DNA of 11,039 nucleotides from JAJZJT01 sp049964655 (lineage in GTDB: Bacteria; Actinomycetota; Acidimicrobiia; Acidimicrobiales; RAAP-2): the NCBI GenBank assembly GCA_049964655.1, contig JBMFXC010000084.1:1-11039 (forward strand). The letters run 5' to 3'. The position numbers and the translations under genes were made by a program. Below are positions 4,999 through 11,039 of the stretch, in pieces. The stretch's first letter is position 1; each line of letters starts with the position of its first letter. The notes under the pieces are model-generated. The model saw only the letters and a program-made list of their open reading frames with translations. It made no database searches and was not told the origin of the DNA.

Positions 4999-6492
4999 GT
5001 GGCCATCCCCAAGGTCTGCGGGATCGAGACGGAGTACGGCATCCACGTCGTGGGTGGCGATCCCAATCCGATCGCCGCGTCGTCGGTGCTGATCAACGCC
5101 TACCTGCAGGAGGTGGTCCGCCAGCGCACCGGGTGGGACTTCGAGGACGAGTCGCCGGGCAACGACGCCCGGGGAGCACCGGGGCCTGACGCACTGCCCC
5201 CCCAGGTGGAGACCCACCTGGTCAACGCCGTTCTGACCAACGGCGCCCGCTACTACGTCGACCACGCCCACCCCGAGTTCTCGACGCCCGAGTGCGCCGA
5301 CGCGCTCGAGTGCGTCCGCTACGACCGCGCCGGTGAGGAGATCCTGGTGCGGTCGATGGAGGCGGCGGCTGCCACCGTCACCGACGGGCGCACCTTCGTC
5401 GTCTACAAGAACAACTCGGACGGCAAGGGGAACTCGTACGGGACGCACGAGAACTACCTGGTCGACCGATCCGTTCCCTTCGACCGTGTGGTGGCTGCCG
5501 TCACCCCCCACTTCGTGACCCGCCAGCTGTTCACCGGCAGCGGCAAGGTCGGTGCCGAGACGGCCACTCTCGACGGCCACCCGGTCGAGTTCCAGCTCTC
5601 ACAGCGGGCCGAGTTCTTCGAGGAGCCGGTGGGCCTCGAGACCACGCTCAAACGCCCGATCGTCAACACGCGCGACGAGCCCCACGCCGATTCGCGGCGG
5701 TACCGTCGGCTCCACGTGATCGTCGGCGACGCCAACCTCTGCGAGGTGGCCACCTTCTTGAAGGTGGGCACCACGTCGCTGGTGCTGGCCATGCTCGAGG
5801 ACGACGCCTTGGCTCGTCGCCCGCTCGGTCTCGCCAATCCGGTCCGGGCGATGTACGAGGTCTCGCTCGACCGCTCCCTCGGTCATCCGCTGGCCCTGGC
5901 CGACGGGACGACGGCCACTGCGCTCGACGTGCAGTGGGAGCTCTTCGGAGCGGCCCGCAAGTACGCGGACGAGCGCGGCCTGGCCTGCATGGGCGACGAG
6001 GCGGTCGGGGAGGAGGTGCTCCGGCGGTGGGAACAGGTCCTCCATGCCCTCGAGACCGAGCCCACCTCGCTGGCCCGGCAGCTCGACTGGGTGGCCAAGT
6101 TGCAGCTCATCGAGGCCTACCGGGACCGCCACGGTTGCGGCTGGGACGACCCTCGCCTGGCGGCGCTCGACCTCCAGTACCACGACCTGCGTCCGGCGCG
6201 CTCGCTCTTCGCCCGGCTGGACACCGAACGTCTGGTGACCGCCGACGAGGTGGCACGTGCCGTGACCGAGCCACCGCGACGTACCCGGGCGTGGTTCCGA
6301 GGCCAGTGCCTCAAGCGCTGGCCGGACGCCGTGGTCACCGCCAACTGGGACTCGCTCGTCTTCGACGTCGGTACCGACCCGCTGCGGCGCGTCCCTATGA
6401 TGGACCCTCTGCGGGGGACCGCCGAGCACGTAGACGAGCTGTTGCAGGCGAGCACGAGCCCAGCCGACCTGCTGGACCGACTGAGCAGCTAG
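4999..6492 (+). CDS. dop: Depupylase/Pup deamidase Dop
   Basis: A 497-residue member of the glutamine-synthetase-like Pup ligase family. It cleaves the isopeptide bond between Pup and substrate lysines and, in species with a Gln-ending Pup, deamidates that residue. The start GIETEYG (8-14) carries the metal/ATP-binding glutamates. Asp88 in YYVDHAHPEFSTPE is the catalytic aspartate. The insertion at about residues 40-70 (RTGWDFEDESPGNDARG and following) is the Dop loop, absent from PafA, and separates the two paralogues. KNNSDGKGNSYGTHENY (137-153) and NTRDEPHAD (223-231) are further signature motifs. The length is close to mycobacterial Dop (about 505). The GTG at 4999 gives the family-typical N-terminus. 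pup follows 13 bases after the stop. Because Pup here already ends in Glu, only the depupylase activity would be needed. Confidence 0.97.
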   Translation: MAIPKVCGIETEYGIHVVGGDPNPIAASSVLINAYLQEVVRQRTGWDFEDESPGNDARGAPGPDALPPQVETHLVNAVLTNGARYYVDHAHPEFSTPECADALECVRYDRAGEEILVRSMEAAAATVTDGRTFVVYKNNSDGKGNSYGTHENYLVDRSVPFDRVVAAVTPHFVTRQLFTGSGKVGAETATLDGHPVEFQLSQRAEFFEEPVGLETTLKRPIVNTRDEPHADSRRYRRLHVIVGDANLCEVATFLKVGTTSLVLAMLEDDALARRPLGLANPVRAMYEVSLDRSLGHPLALADGTTATALDVQWELFGAARKYADERGLACMGDEAVGEEVLRRWEQVLHALETEPTSLARQLDWVAKLQLIEAYRDRHGCGWDDPRLAALDLQYHDLRPARSLFARLDTERLVTADEVARAVTEPPRRTRAWFRGQCLKRWPDAVVTANWDSLVFDVGTDPLRRVPMMDPLRGTAEHVDELLQASTSPADLLDRLSS

Positions 6493-6505
6493 TGGAGAGC
6501 AGACC

Positions 6506-6700
6506 ATGGCCGAACGAGAGCTGAAGAAGAAGACGGCGAGCGACCGCCCCGAGGAGGCAGTGGAGGACGTGCCTGCTGCGTCGGCCAAGGGCGAGAAGCT
6601 CAAGGCCGAGCTCGACGACCTCCTCGACGAGATCGACGAGGTGCTCGAGGACAACGCCGAGGAGTTCGTGCGCAACTACGTCCAGAAGGGTGGCGAGTAG
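6506..6700 (+). CDS. pup: Prokaryotic ubiquitin-like protein Pup, GGE ending
   Basis: A 64-residue, very acidic, intrinsically disordered tag. The C-terminal Glu side chain is joined to target lysines by PafA, and the ARC coiled coil then recognises the tag. Residues ~29-58 (GEKLKAELDDLLDEIDEVLE onward) are the segment that becomes helical on binding ARC. The protein ends K61-G62-G63-E64. Most described Pups end in Gln and must be deamidated by Dop; this one is encoded ready for ligation. ATG at 6506 has a good ribosome site, GGAGAG (6494-6499), six bases upstream, unlike dop itself. prcB begins five bases after the stop, so tag and core beta subunit are probably co-transcribed. Confidence 0.97.
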   Translation: MAERELKKKTASDRPEEAVEDVPAASAKGEKLKAELDDLLDEIDEVLEDNAEEFVRNYVQKGGE

Positions 6701-6705
6701 CCGCC

Positions 6706-7515
6706 GTGACGCTCCCGATCTTCGCACCGTTGGACGACCCCGGCCCGGACTTCGCCTCCCTGCTCCGGCGGGTGCACCCGCAGCGGCGTGAGACGCCGGT
6801 CGTGCCGGAAGCGGCCGCGGGCACCGTTGCCGTGCGCCACGGCACGACGGTGGTAGCGCTGCGCTTCGCCGACGGCGTCGTCATGGCAGGAGACCGGCGG
6901 GCCACCGAGGGCCACGCCATCGCCCACCGGACCATGGAGAAGGTCTTCCCGGCCGACCGGCACTCTGCCGTGGCAATCGCCGGGGCGGCCGGACCCGCCG
7001 TCGAGATGGTGCGGCTGTTCCAGACCCAGCTCGAGCACTACGAGAAGGTCGAGGGTGTGGCCCTCAGCCTCGAGGGCAAAGCGAACCAGCTGGGCCAGAT
7101 GGTGCGCGAGCACCTACCCATGGCCATGCAGGGCTTGGCCGTCGTGCCGTTGTTCGCCGGCTACGACGTCGGTCGGGGCGTCGGTCGGATCTTCACCTAC
7201 GACGTCACCGGCGGACACTACGAGGAGACCGAGCACAGTGCCACCGGCTCGGGTGGGCGCGACGCCCGGACGACCATCAAGCTCGGCTACCGCGACGCCA
7301 TGGCCCGCGACGACGCGGTCGAGCTGGCCATCGAAGCCCTCTACGAAGCCGCCGACGAGGACTCGGCGACCGGGGGTCCCGACCTGGTCCGGGGGATCTA
7401 TCCCCTGGTGGCCACCGTGACCGCGGCAGGGTTCGCCGCGGTCGCCGAGGAGGAAGTGGCGGCACGGTTTGCCGCACTGATCGACCGGCGCCGAGCGGAG
7501 GGCCACCAGCCATGA
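6706..7515 (+). CDS. prcB: 20S proteasome beta subunit PrcB
   Basis: A 269-residue precursor of the catalytic subunit of the 20S core, an N-terminal threonine protease. Cleavage between Gly46 and Thr47 (RHG|TTVVAL) would expose the nucleophile Thr47; Asp63 (AGDRR) and Lys79 (MEKVF) match Asp17 and Lys33 of the mature enzyme. The 46-residue propeptide is somewhat shorter than that of Mycobacterium (57). GSGGRDARTTIK and EALYEAADEDSATGGPDLVRGIYP (from about residue 204) are characteristic of actinobacterial PrcB. GTG at 6706 lies five bases after the pup stop with only a weak purine-rich site upstream, suggesting coupling to pup. The stop overlaps the prcA ATG (ATGA). Confidence 0.97.
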   Translation: MTLPIFAPLDDPGPDFASLLRRVHPQRRETPVVPEAAAGTVAVRHGTTVVALRFADGVVMAGDRRATEGHAIAHRTMEKVFPADRHSAVAIAGAAGPAVEMVRLFQTQLEHYEKVEGVALSLEGKANQLGQMVREHLPMAMQGLAVVPLFAGYDVGRGVGRIFTYDVTGGHYEETEHSATGSGGRDARTTIKLGYRDAMARDDAVELAIEALYEAADEDSATGGPDLVRGIYPLVATVTAAGFAAVAEEEVAARFAALIDRRRAEGHQP

Positions 7516-8189
7516 CGATGCCGTACTACGTGGCGCCCGAGCAGGTCATGAAGGACCGGGCCGAGTACGCCCAGAAAGGCATCGCCCGGGGACGCTCCCT
7601 GATCGCCACCACCTTCGACGACGGGGTGCTCATCGTGGCCGACAACCCGTCGAGGTCGCTCCACAAGATCAGCGAGATCTACGACCGGATCGCCTTCGCC
7701 GGCGTGGGCAAGTACAACGAGTTCGACCAGCTGCGCGTCTCGGGCGTTCGCCACGCCGACACCAAGGGGTACGCCTACAGCCGCGAAGACGTCGACGCCC
7801 GCTCCCTTGCCAACCTGTACGCCCAGTACCTGGGGCAAGTCTTCACCCACGAGATGAAACCCCTCGAGGTCGAGATCCTCGTGGCCGAGCTGGGCAACGA
7901 GCTGCGTCCGACGCAGCTCTACCACGTGGCCTACGAGGGGACCATCACCGACGAAGACCGGTTCGCCGTCCTGGGCGGGGAGACCGAGGTGATCGGCGAG
8001 CGGATGGGGGATGCCTGGCGTGCGGACTGGACGCTGGGCGAGGCGTTGACGGCAGCCGTGGCCGCCCTGGCCGGACCGGAGCGGACGCTGAGCGGCGAGG
8101 GGCTCGAGGTCGCGGTCCTCGAGCGGGGCAACGGACGGCGGTGCTTCCGCCGCCTGAGTGCTGGCGAGGTCGACGCGCTCCTCGGCTGA
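7512..8189 (+). CDS. prcA: 20S proteasome alpha subunit PrcA
   Basis: A 225-residue subunit of the outer, non-catalytic rings of the core, which gate entry and bind the ARC C-termini. The N-terminus (MPYYVAPEQVMKDRAEYA, residues 3-20) is the gate and H0 helix. KGIARGRSLIATTFDDGVLIVADNPSRSLHKISEIYDRI follows the family closely but has no catalytic Thr processing site. GKYNEFDQLR and DTKGYAYSREDVDAR (~67-97) are further conserved blocks. The protein ends at VDALLG, about 20 residues short of mycobacterial PrcA, lacking the polar C-terminal tail. ATG overlaps the prcB stop, and GGAGGG (7497-7502) lies nine bases upstream. Equal coupling to prcB suits the 14:14 core. Confidence 0.97.
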   Translation: MTMPYYVAPEQVMKDRAEYAQKGIARGRSLIATTFDDGVLIVADNPSRSLHKISEIYDRIAFAGVGKYNEFDQLRVSGVRHADTKGYAYSREDVDARSLANLYAQYLGQVFTHEMKPLEVEILVAELGNELRPTQLYHVAYEGTITDEDRFAVLGGETEVIGERMGDAWRADWTLGEALTAAVAALAGPERTLSGEGLEVAVLERGNGRRCFRRLSAGEVDALLG

Positions 8190-8244
8190 GGTACCACCGT
8201 CCCCGGAGCGGGTGTCCGCACGGCCGTGGCGGGGCGGCGGTACC
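8190..8244 (+). promoter_or_regulatory. Long nested stem-loop between prcA and pafA
   Basis: GGTACCACCG (8190-8199) pairs with CGGCGGTACC (8235-8244) with one mismatch. After a bulged T8200, CCCCG (8201-8205) pairs with CGGGG (8230-8234). The apical loop contains GCGG-GTGT-CCGC (8208-8219). The stem begins right after the prcA stop, and its right arm overlaps the candidate pafA -10. It could end the pup-prcBA transcript, control pafA expression, or both. Confidence 0.5.
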
Positions 8245-8246
8245 GT
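8241..8246 (+). promoter_or_regulatory. Candidate -10 (TACCGT) for pafA
   Basis: TACCGT fits TANNNT and lies nine bases before the pafA ATG, so the leader would be only about three bases. It sits inside the right arm of the stem-loop above. No Shine-Dalgarno sequence precedes pafA. Confidence 0.35.
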
Positions 8247-8255
8247 GTGTGGACG

Positions 8256-9614
8256 ATGGACAAGCGGATCTTCGGCCTCGAGAACGAGTACGGCGTCACC
8301 TGTGCGCTCCGGGGCCAACGCCGCCTGAGCCCGGACGAGGTCGCCCGGTACCTGTTTCGCAGGGTGGTCAGCTGGGGCCGTTCCTCCAACGTCTTCCTCG
8401 AGAACGGCGCCCGCCTCTACCTCGACGTCGGCAGCCATCCCGAGTACGCCACCCCGGAGTGCGACGACATCGCCCAGCTGGTGGTGCACGACAAGGCCGG
8501 GGAGTGGATCCTCTCGTCGCTGGTGGACGGGGCCGAGGCTCGCCTGCGGGAGGAGGGGATCCGCGGGGACATCTACCTGTTCAAGAACAACACCGACTCG
8601 GCGGGCAACTCGTACGGCTGTCACGAGAACTACCTCACCAGCCGCCGGGACGACTTCGCCCACTACACCGAGGTGCTGATCCCCTTCCTCGTGTCCCGCC
8701 AGATCTACGCGGGGGCGGGCAAGGTGCTCCAGACGGCCCGGGGCGCCGTGTTCTCCCTGAGCCAGCGGGCCGAGCACATCTGGGAGGGCGTGTCCTCGGC
8801 GACGACGCGGAGCAGGCCCATCATCAACACCCGCGACGAGCCCCACGCCGATGCCGAGAAGTACCGACGCCTCCACGTCATCGTCGGGGACTCGAACATG
8901 AGCGAGTACGCCACCTACCTGAAGATCGGCACGACGAGCATCGTCCTGCGGATGCTGGAGGACCCCCAGACGGTCCTGCGCGACCTGACCCTCGAGAACC
9001 CGATTCGGGCCATCCGTGAGATCAGCCACGACCTCACCTTCCGTCGACCGGTCCGGTTGGCCAACGGGCGTGAGATGAGCGCCCTCGACATCCAGTCGGA
9101 GTACCTCCAGCGGGCGATCCGCTTCCGCGACCGCCAAGGGCTCTCCCCGCAGGAGGACCGGGCGCTCGCCATGTGGGAGCACTGCATGAAGGGCCTCGAG
9201 ACCGACCCCTTCGGCCTGCATCGTGAGTGCGACTGGGCCGCCAAGTACCGCCTGATCGAGGCCTACCGGGCACGTCACCAGGTCTCGCTGGCCCATCCGA
9301 CCGTGGGCCTCCTCGACCTGCAGTACCACGACGTGGACCGCACCCGCGGGCTCTACTACCGGCTCCAGCGGCGGGACCAGGTCGAGCGCATCGCCAACGA
9401 CGCCGACATCGCCACCGCCATGTCTCGTCCGCCTCAGACCACCCGGGCACGGCTGCGGGGGGAGTTCGTGCGACGGGCGAAGGAGCGCCGACGCGACTTC
9501 ACGGTCGACTGGGTCCACCTGAAGCTCAACGACCAGGCCCAGCGGACGGTCCTGTTGAAAGACCCCTTCCGGGCCCACGACGAGCGGGTCGAGAAGCTGA
9601 TCGCCAGCTTGTGA
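8256..9614 (+). CDS. pafA: Pup-protein ligase PafA
   Basis: A 452-residue ligase that uses ATP to phosphorylate the C-terminal Glu of Pup and joins it to substrate lysines. Length equals that of mycobacterial PafA. GLENEYG (7-13) carries the metal-binding glutamates and Asp57 (LYLDVGSHPEYATPE) is the catalytic base. The Dop loop is absent. KNNTDSAGNSYGCHENY (110-126), RAEHIWEGVSSATTRSRPII and NTRDEPHADAEKYRRLHVIVG are family signatures. The C-terminal domain holds TVDWVHLKLNDQAQRTVL (416-433). ATG at 8256 gives the usual MDKRIFGLENEYG start; an in-frame GTG three codons upstream is less likely. The gene is 66 bases from prcA and probably has its own start of transcription. pafB and pafC, which follow it in mycobacteria, are absent here. 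Confidence 0.97.
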   Translation: MDKRIFGLENEYGVTCALRGQRRLSPDEVARYLFRRVVSWGRSSNVFLENGARLYLDVGSHPEYATPECDDIAQLVVHDKAGEWILSSLVDGAEARLREEGIRGDIYLFKNNTDSAGNSYGCHENYLTSRRDDFAHYTEVLIPFLVSRQIYAGAGKVLQTARGAVFSLSQRAEHIWEGVSSATTRSRPIINTRDEPHADAEKYRRLHVIVGDSNMSEYATYLKIGTTSIVLRMLEDPQTVLRDLTLENPIRAIREISHDLTFRRPVRLANGREMSALDIQSEYLQRAIRFRDRQGLSPQEDRALAMWEHCMKGLETDPFGLHRECDWAAKYRLIEAYRARHQVSLAHPTVGLLDLQYHDVDRTRGLYYRLQRRDQVERIANDADIATAMSRPPQTTRARLRGEFVRRAKERRRDFTVDWVHLKLNDQAQRTVLLKDPFRAHDERVEKLIASL

Positions 9615-9659
9615 GCACGGTGGGCCCGGCGCGCCCGCGACCCAAGGTCGTCTCTGGGC

Positions 9660-9665
9660 TAGCCT
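9660..9665 (+). promoter_or_regulatory. Candidate -10 (TAGCCT) for lepB
   Basis: TAGCCT fits TANNNT, lies nine bases before the lepB GTG, and overlaps the palindrome GGCTAGCC (9657-9664). The same nine-base distance occurs at pafA. No ribosome site is visible. Confidence 0.38.
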
Positions 9666-9674
9666 GCCCGAACT

Positions 9675-10580
9675 GTGGACGAGGAGCTTTCACAGCACCC
9701 CGGCGGTGCCCCGTGGAGCGGCGAGGGCATCCGTCCGGCACCGTCCGTGCCGGCAGCGGCGTCCTTGCCACCGACCGACGGGTACGCCGGAGAGGCGGCT
9801 GAGCGCCCGTCTGTGGTCAGCGAGATGGGTCCGGACGGCACCGGCCCCGGTGGTACCGGTCCGGACGGCACTGGTCTGGACGGCACTGGTCCGGACGGAC
9901 GACGCTCCGGGCGCCGACGGGTGCCGTGGGCGGTCGAGTGGCTGGCTGTCGCCATCGTGGCGGTCGTGGTGGCCATCGTGGTGCGCACCTACGTCGCCGA
10001 GATGTTCTACATCCCCTCCGGGTCGATGGAGCCGACGCTGCAGATCGGTGACCGGATCATCGTCGACAAGCTGAGCTACGACCTCCACGCCATCCACCGG
10101 GGGGACATCGTCGTCTTCCGTCGGCCACCGCTCGAGCCTCAGGACTTCGCCGACCTGGTCAAGCGGGTGATCGGGCTGCCGGGTGAGACGATCTCCTCGC
10201 ACGACGGGTCCGTCTACATCGACGGCAAGAAGTTGGCCGAGCCCTGGCTGCCGCCCGGCACCTACACCGGGGCCCTCCCCGACGATCCGCACCCCCAGTT
10301 CAACCTACCCGGCCCTGTCGTCATCCCCAAGGGCGAGTACTACGTGATGGGGGACAACCGCGAGGACTCCCAAGACAGCCGGTACTTCGGTCCCATCCCC
10401 CGCAGCCTGATCGTGGGCAAGATGGTGGCCATCGTCTGGCCGATCAGTCACGACACAGGCATCTTCGTGGCGCTCGGCGTCGTCATCGTCGTGCTGGTGG
10501 CGATCGCCGTGCTCGCCGCCGCCCTTCGCCGCCGGCAGGCCCGAACAGGGGTCCCTGGTAGGACCGATCGAGGTCCGTGA
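9675..10580 (+). CDS. lepB: Signal peptidase I LepB
   Basis: A 301-residue membrane serine protease that removes signal peptides from exported proteins. Residues 1-80 are a Pro/Gly-rich, probably disordered cytoplasmic region including a five-unit repeat (52-76). A transmembrane helix follows at about 88-104. Box B carries the nucleophile Ser117 (SGSMEPT), box D the general base Lys163 (LVKRVIGLPG), and box E is MGDNREDSQDSR (225-236). A second hydrophobic segment lies near 263-284, before a basic tail; many actinobacterial LepB proteins have this. GTG at 9675 is chosen because a -10-like hexamer sits just upstream; ATG at 9825 (Met51) is an alternative that would drop most of the disordered part. 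The gene follows pafA by 60 bases and precedes the tat gene, so both serve protein export. Confidence 0.93.
   Translation: MDEELSQHPGGAPWSGEGIRPAPSVPAAASLPPTDGYAGEAAERPSVVSEMGPDGTGPGGTGPDGTGLDGTGPDGRRSGRRRVPWAVEWLAVAIVAVVVAIVVRTYVAEMFYIPSGSMEPTLQIGDRIIVDKLSYDLHAIHRGDIVVFRRPPLEPQDFADLVKRVIGLPGETISSHDGSVYIDGKKLAEPWLPPGTYTGALPDDPHPQFNLPGPVVIPKGEYYVMGDNREDSQDSRYFGPIPRSLIVGKMVAIVWPISHDTGIFVALGVVIVVLVAIAVLAAALRRRQARTGVPGRTDRGP
9828..9902 (+). repeat. 15-bp coding repeat in lepB
   Basis: Five imperfect 15-bp units based on GGTCCGGACGGCACT encode Gly-Pro-Asp-Gly-Thr and variants (residues 52-76). The unit keeps the reading frame, so changes in copy number would only alter the length of the cytoplasmic region. 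Confidence 0.88.
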
Positions 10581-10624
10581 CCGGAGCGGCGGCGGGGGCG
10601 CCGGAGCGGCGGGGGCGCCGGAGC
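10581..10624 (+). repeat. GC-only repeat and hairpin between lepB and tat gene
   Basis: CCGGAGC begins three consecutive units (10581, 10601, 10618) of 20, 17 and a partial 7 bases, each rich in GGCGG. Two GGCGCC copies (10597-10602 and 10614-10619) can pair across an 11-nt loop. It starts directly after the lepB stop and could hinder read-through. It lacks a U-tract. Confidence 0.6.
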
Positions 10625-10634
10625 TGGGCATCGG

Positions 10635-10640
10635 TAGACT
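10635..10640 (+). promoter_or_regulatory. Candidate -10 for leaderless tat transcript
   Basis: TAGACT, the best TANNNT match in the gap, is followed by six bases (GGCGCG) and then the GTG at 10647. No Shine-Dalgarno sequence is present. Confidence 0.55.
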
Positions 10641-10646
10641 GGCGCG

Positions 10647-11039
10647 GTGCCGTTCCTCAGCACGGACAAGGTGCTCGTCATCCTGGTGGTCGCCCTGGTG
10701 GTCCTGGGGCCGAACAAGCTCCCCCAGGTTGCTCGACAGATCGGCTCCCTGTGGTCGGAATTCCAACGGTTCCGCCAGCGGATCGAGTCGGAGGTGCGGG
10801 GCACGTTCCCCGACCTGCCGTCGACCGAAACGCTCACCCGGGCTGTCCGTTCCCCGCTGAGCATGCTCGAAGATCTCGCGGCCACGAACGAGGGCCCGAC
10901 TACCGCGCTCGACCAGGGACAGGGTGCCGAAGCACCCGCGGCCGTGACCGCCAACGGAGACGGTCCCGGCGCCGAACCCGGTGCGACCGGTGCGACCGGT
11001 GCGACCGGTGCGACCGGTGCGACCGGTGCGACCGGTGCG
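10647..11039 (+). CDS. TatA/TatB-family translocase protein, 3' end missing
   Basis: The first 131 codons of a component of the twin-arginine pathway, which moves folded proteins across the cytoplasmic membrane. A single helix spans about residues 8-21. The hinge L-G-P-N-K-L-P (20-26) and the amphipathic helix QVARQIGSLWSEFQRFRQRI follow. The G-P hinge is more typical of TatB than of TatA (which has F-G), but actinobacterial proteins vary. Residues ~50-110 are a polar tail, and from residue 112 a perfect Gly-Ala-Thr repeat runs to the window edge. The GTG at 10647 sits six bases after TAGACT. No stop codon is reached, so total length is unknown. Its closeness to lepB makes a local group of export genes; tatC may lie further on but is not visible. 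Confidence 0.88.
   Translation, partial: MPFLSTDKVLVILVVALVVLGPNKLPQVARQIGSLWSEFQRFRQRIESEVRGTFPDLPSTETLTRAVRSPLSMLEDLAATNEGPTTALDQGQGAEAPAAVTANGDGPGAEPGATGATGATGATGATGATGA
10980..11039 (+). repeat. Perfect 9-bp coding repeat at the window end
   Basis: GGTGCGACC is repeated six full times plus six bases with no mismatch, reaching the last base of the window. In frame it encodes (Gly-Ala-Thr)n. The true copy number cannot be seen. Confidence 0.97.

Noticed and set aside
6396..6401. TATGAT inside dop as an internal promoter for pup
   Set aside because: The hexamer comes from two Met codons in a conserved Dop segment (VPMMDP), it lies about 100 bases from pup, and there is no -35.
7398..9578. 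Very long minus-strand open frame opposite prcA and pafA (726 codons)
   Set aside because: It mirrors the codon bias of strongly supported plus-strand genes in GC-rich DNA; its translation is low-complexity Val/Gly/Asp/Arg/Leu-rich and matches no family.
4999..9614. Similarity of dop and pafA as a recent local duplication
   Set aside because: They are ancient paralogues present side by side in this locus across actinobacteria, and the sequences are strongly diverged.
1..11039. tRNA, rRNA or known riboswitch
   Set aside because: I found no cloverleaf pattern with a CCA-ready acceptor stem, no rRNA core motif and no riboswitch core that I recognise in the gaps.

Overview
The window is very GC-rich, with G/C at most third codon positions. 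It carries a complete bacterial Pup-proteasome locus in the order arc/mpa, dop, pup, prcB, prcA, pafA. That gene set points to an actinobacterium. The trmI neighbour, the ferredoxin next to arc, the frequent GTG starts and the absence of pafBC after pafA fit an uncultured or less-studied lineage such as Acidimicrobiia, but the lineage is inference.

Layout. Positions 1-47 probably hold the first codons of a divergent minus-strand gene. Position 89-517 encodes a hotdog (PaaI-type) thioesterase. After a promoter-bearing gap comes a tight plus-strand operon (709-2384): a two-helix holin-like membrane protein, two tiny single-helix membrane proteins, and the tRNA m1A58 methyltransferase TrmI. Its genes are joined by 4-nt overlaps or short gaps. 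TrmI converges on a minus-strand ferredoxin (2534-2770), and the space between them holds two short tandem-repeat arrays and two overlapping hairpins. The ferredoxin and arc diverge from a 333-base control region (2771-3103) with promoter-like hexamers, palindromes and a possible 39-codon leader ORF.

Proteasome system (3104-9614). ARC/Mpa is the ring ATPase that recruits pupylated proteins and threads them into the PrcA/PrcB 20S core. Pup is the protein tag, PafA ligates it to lysines, and Dop removes it. Diagnostic residues are intact in every member: Walker A and B and the C-terminal GQYL of ARC, Thr47/Asp63/Lys79 of PrcB, the catalytic Asp of Dop and PafA, and the Dop-specific loop. Pup ends in Gly-Gly-Glu, so it needs no deamidation before ligation. 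dop and pafA each seem to have their own promoter and are preceded by hairpins; pup-prcB-prcA are tightly packed.

Downstream (9675-11039) are two protein-export genes: signal peptidase I (lepB) and a TatA/TatB-family protein that runs off the window inside a perfect 9-bp repeat encoding Gly-Ala-Thr.

The most notable non-coding pattern is a recurring TANNNT hexamer exactly 6 nt before a GTG start (thioesterase, dop, tat), the signature of leaderless transcripts. The second is a set of short tandem arrays of different periods on the flanks of the proteasome core. I see no mobile element, CRISPR array, tRNA or rRNA, and no clearly new enzymatic system; the coding content is mostly a canonical proteasome locus.
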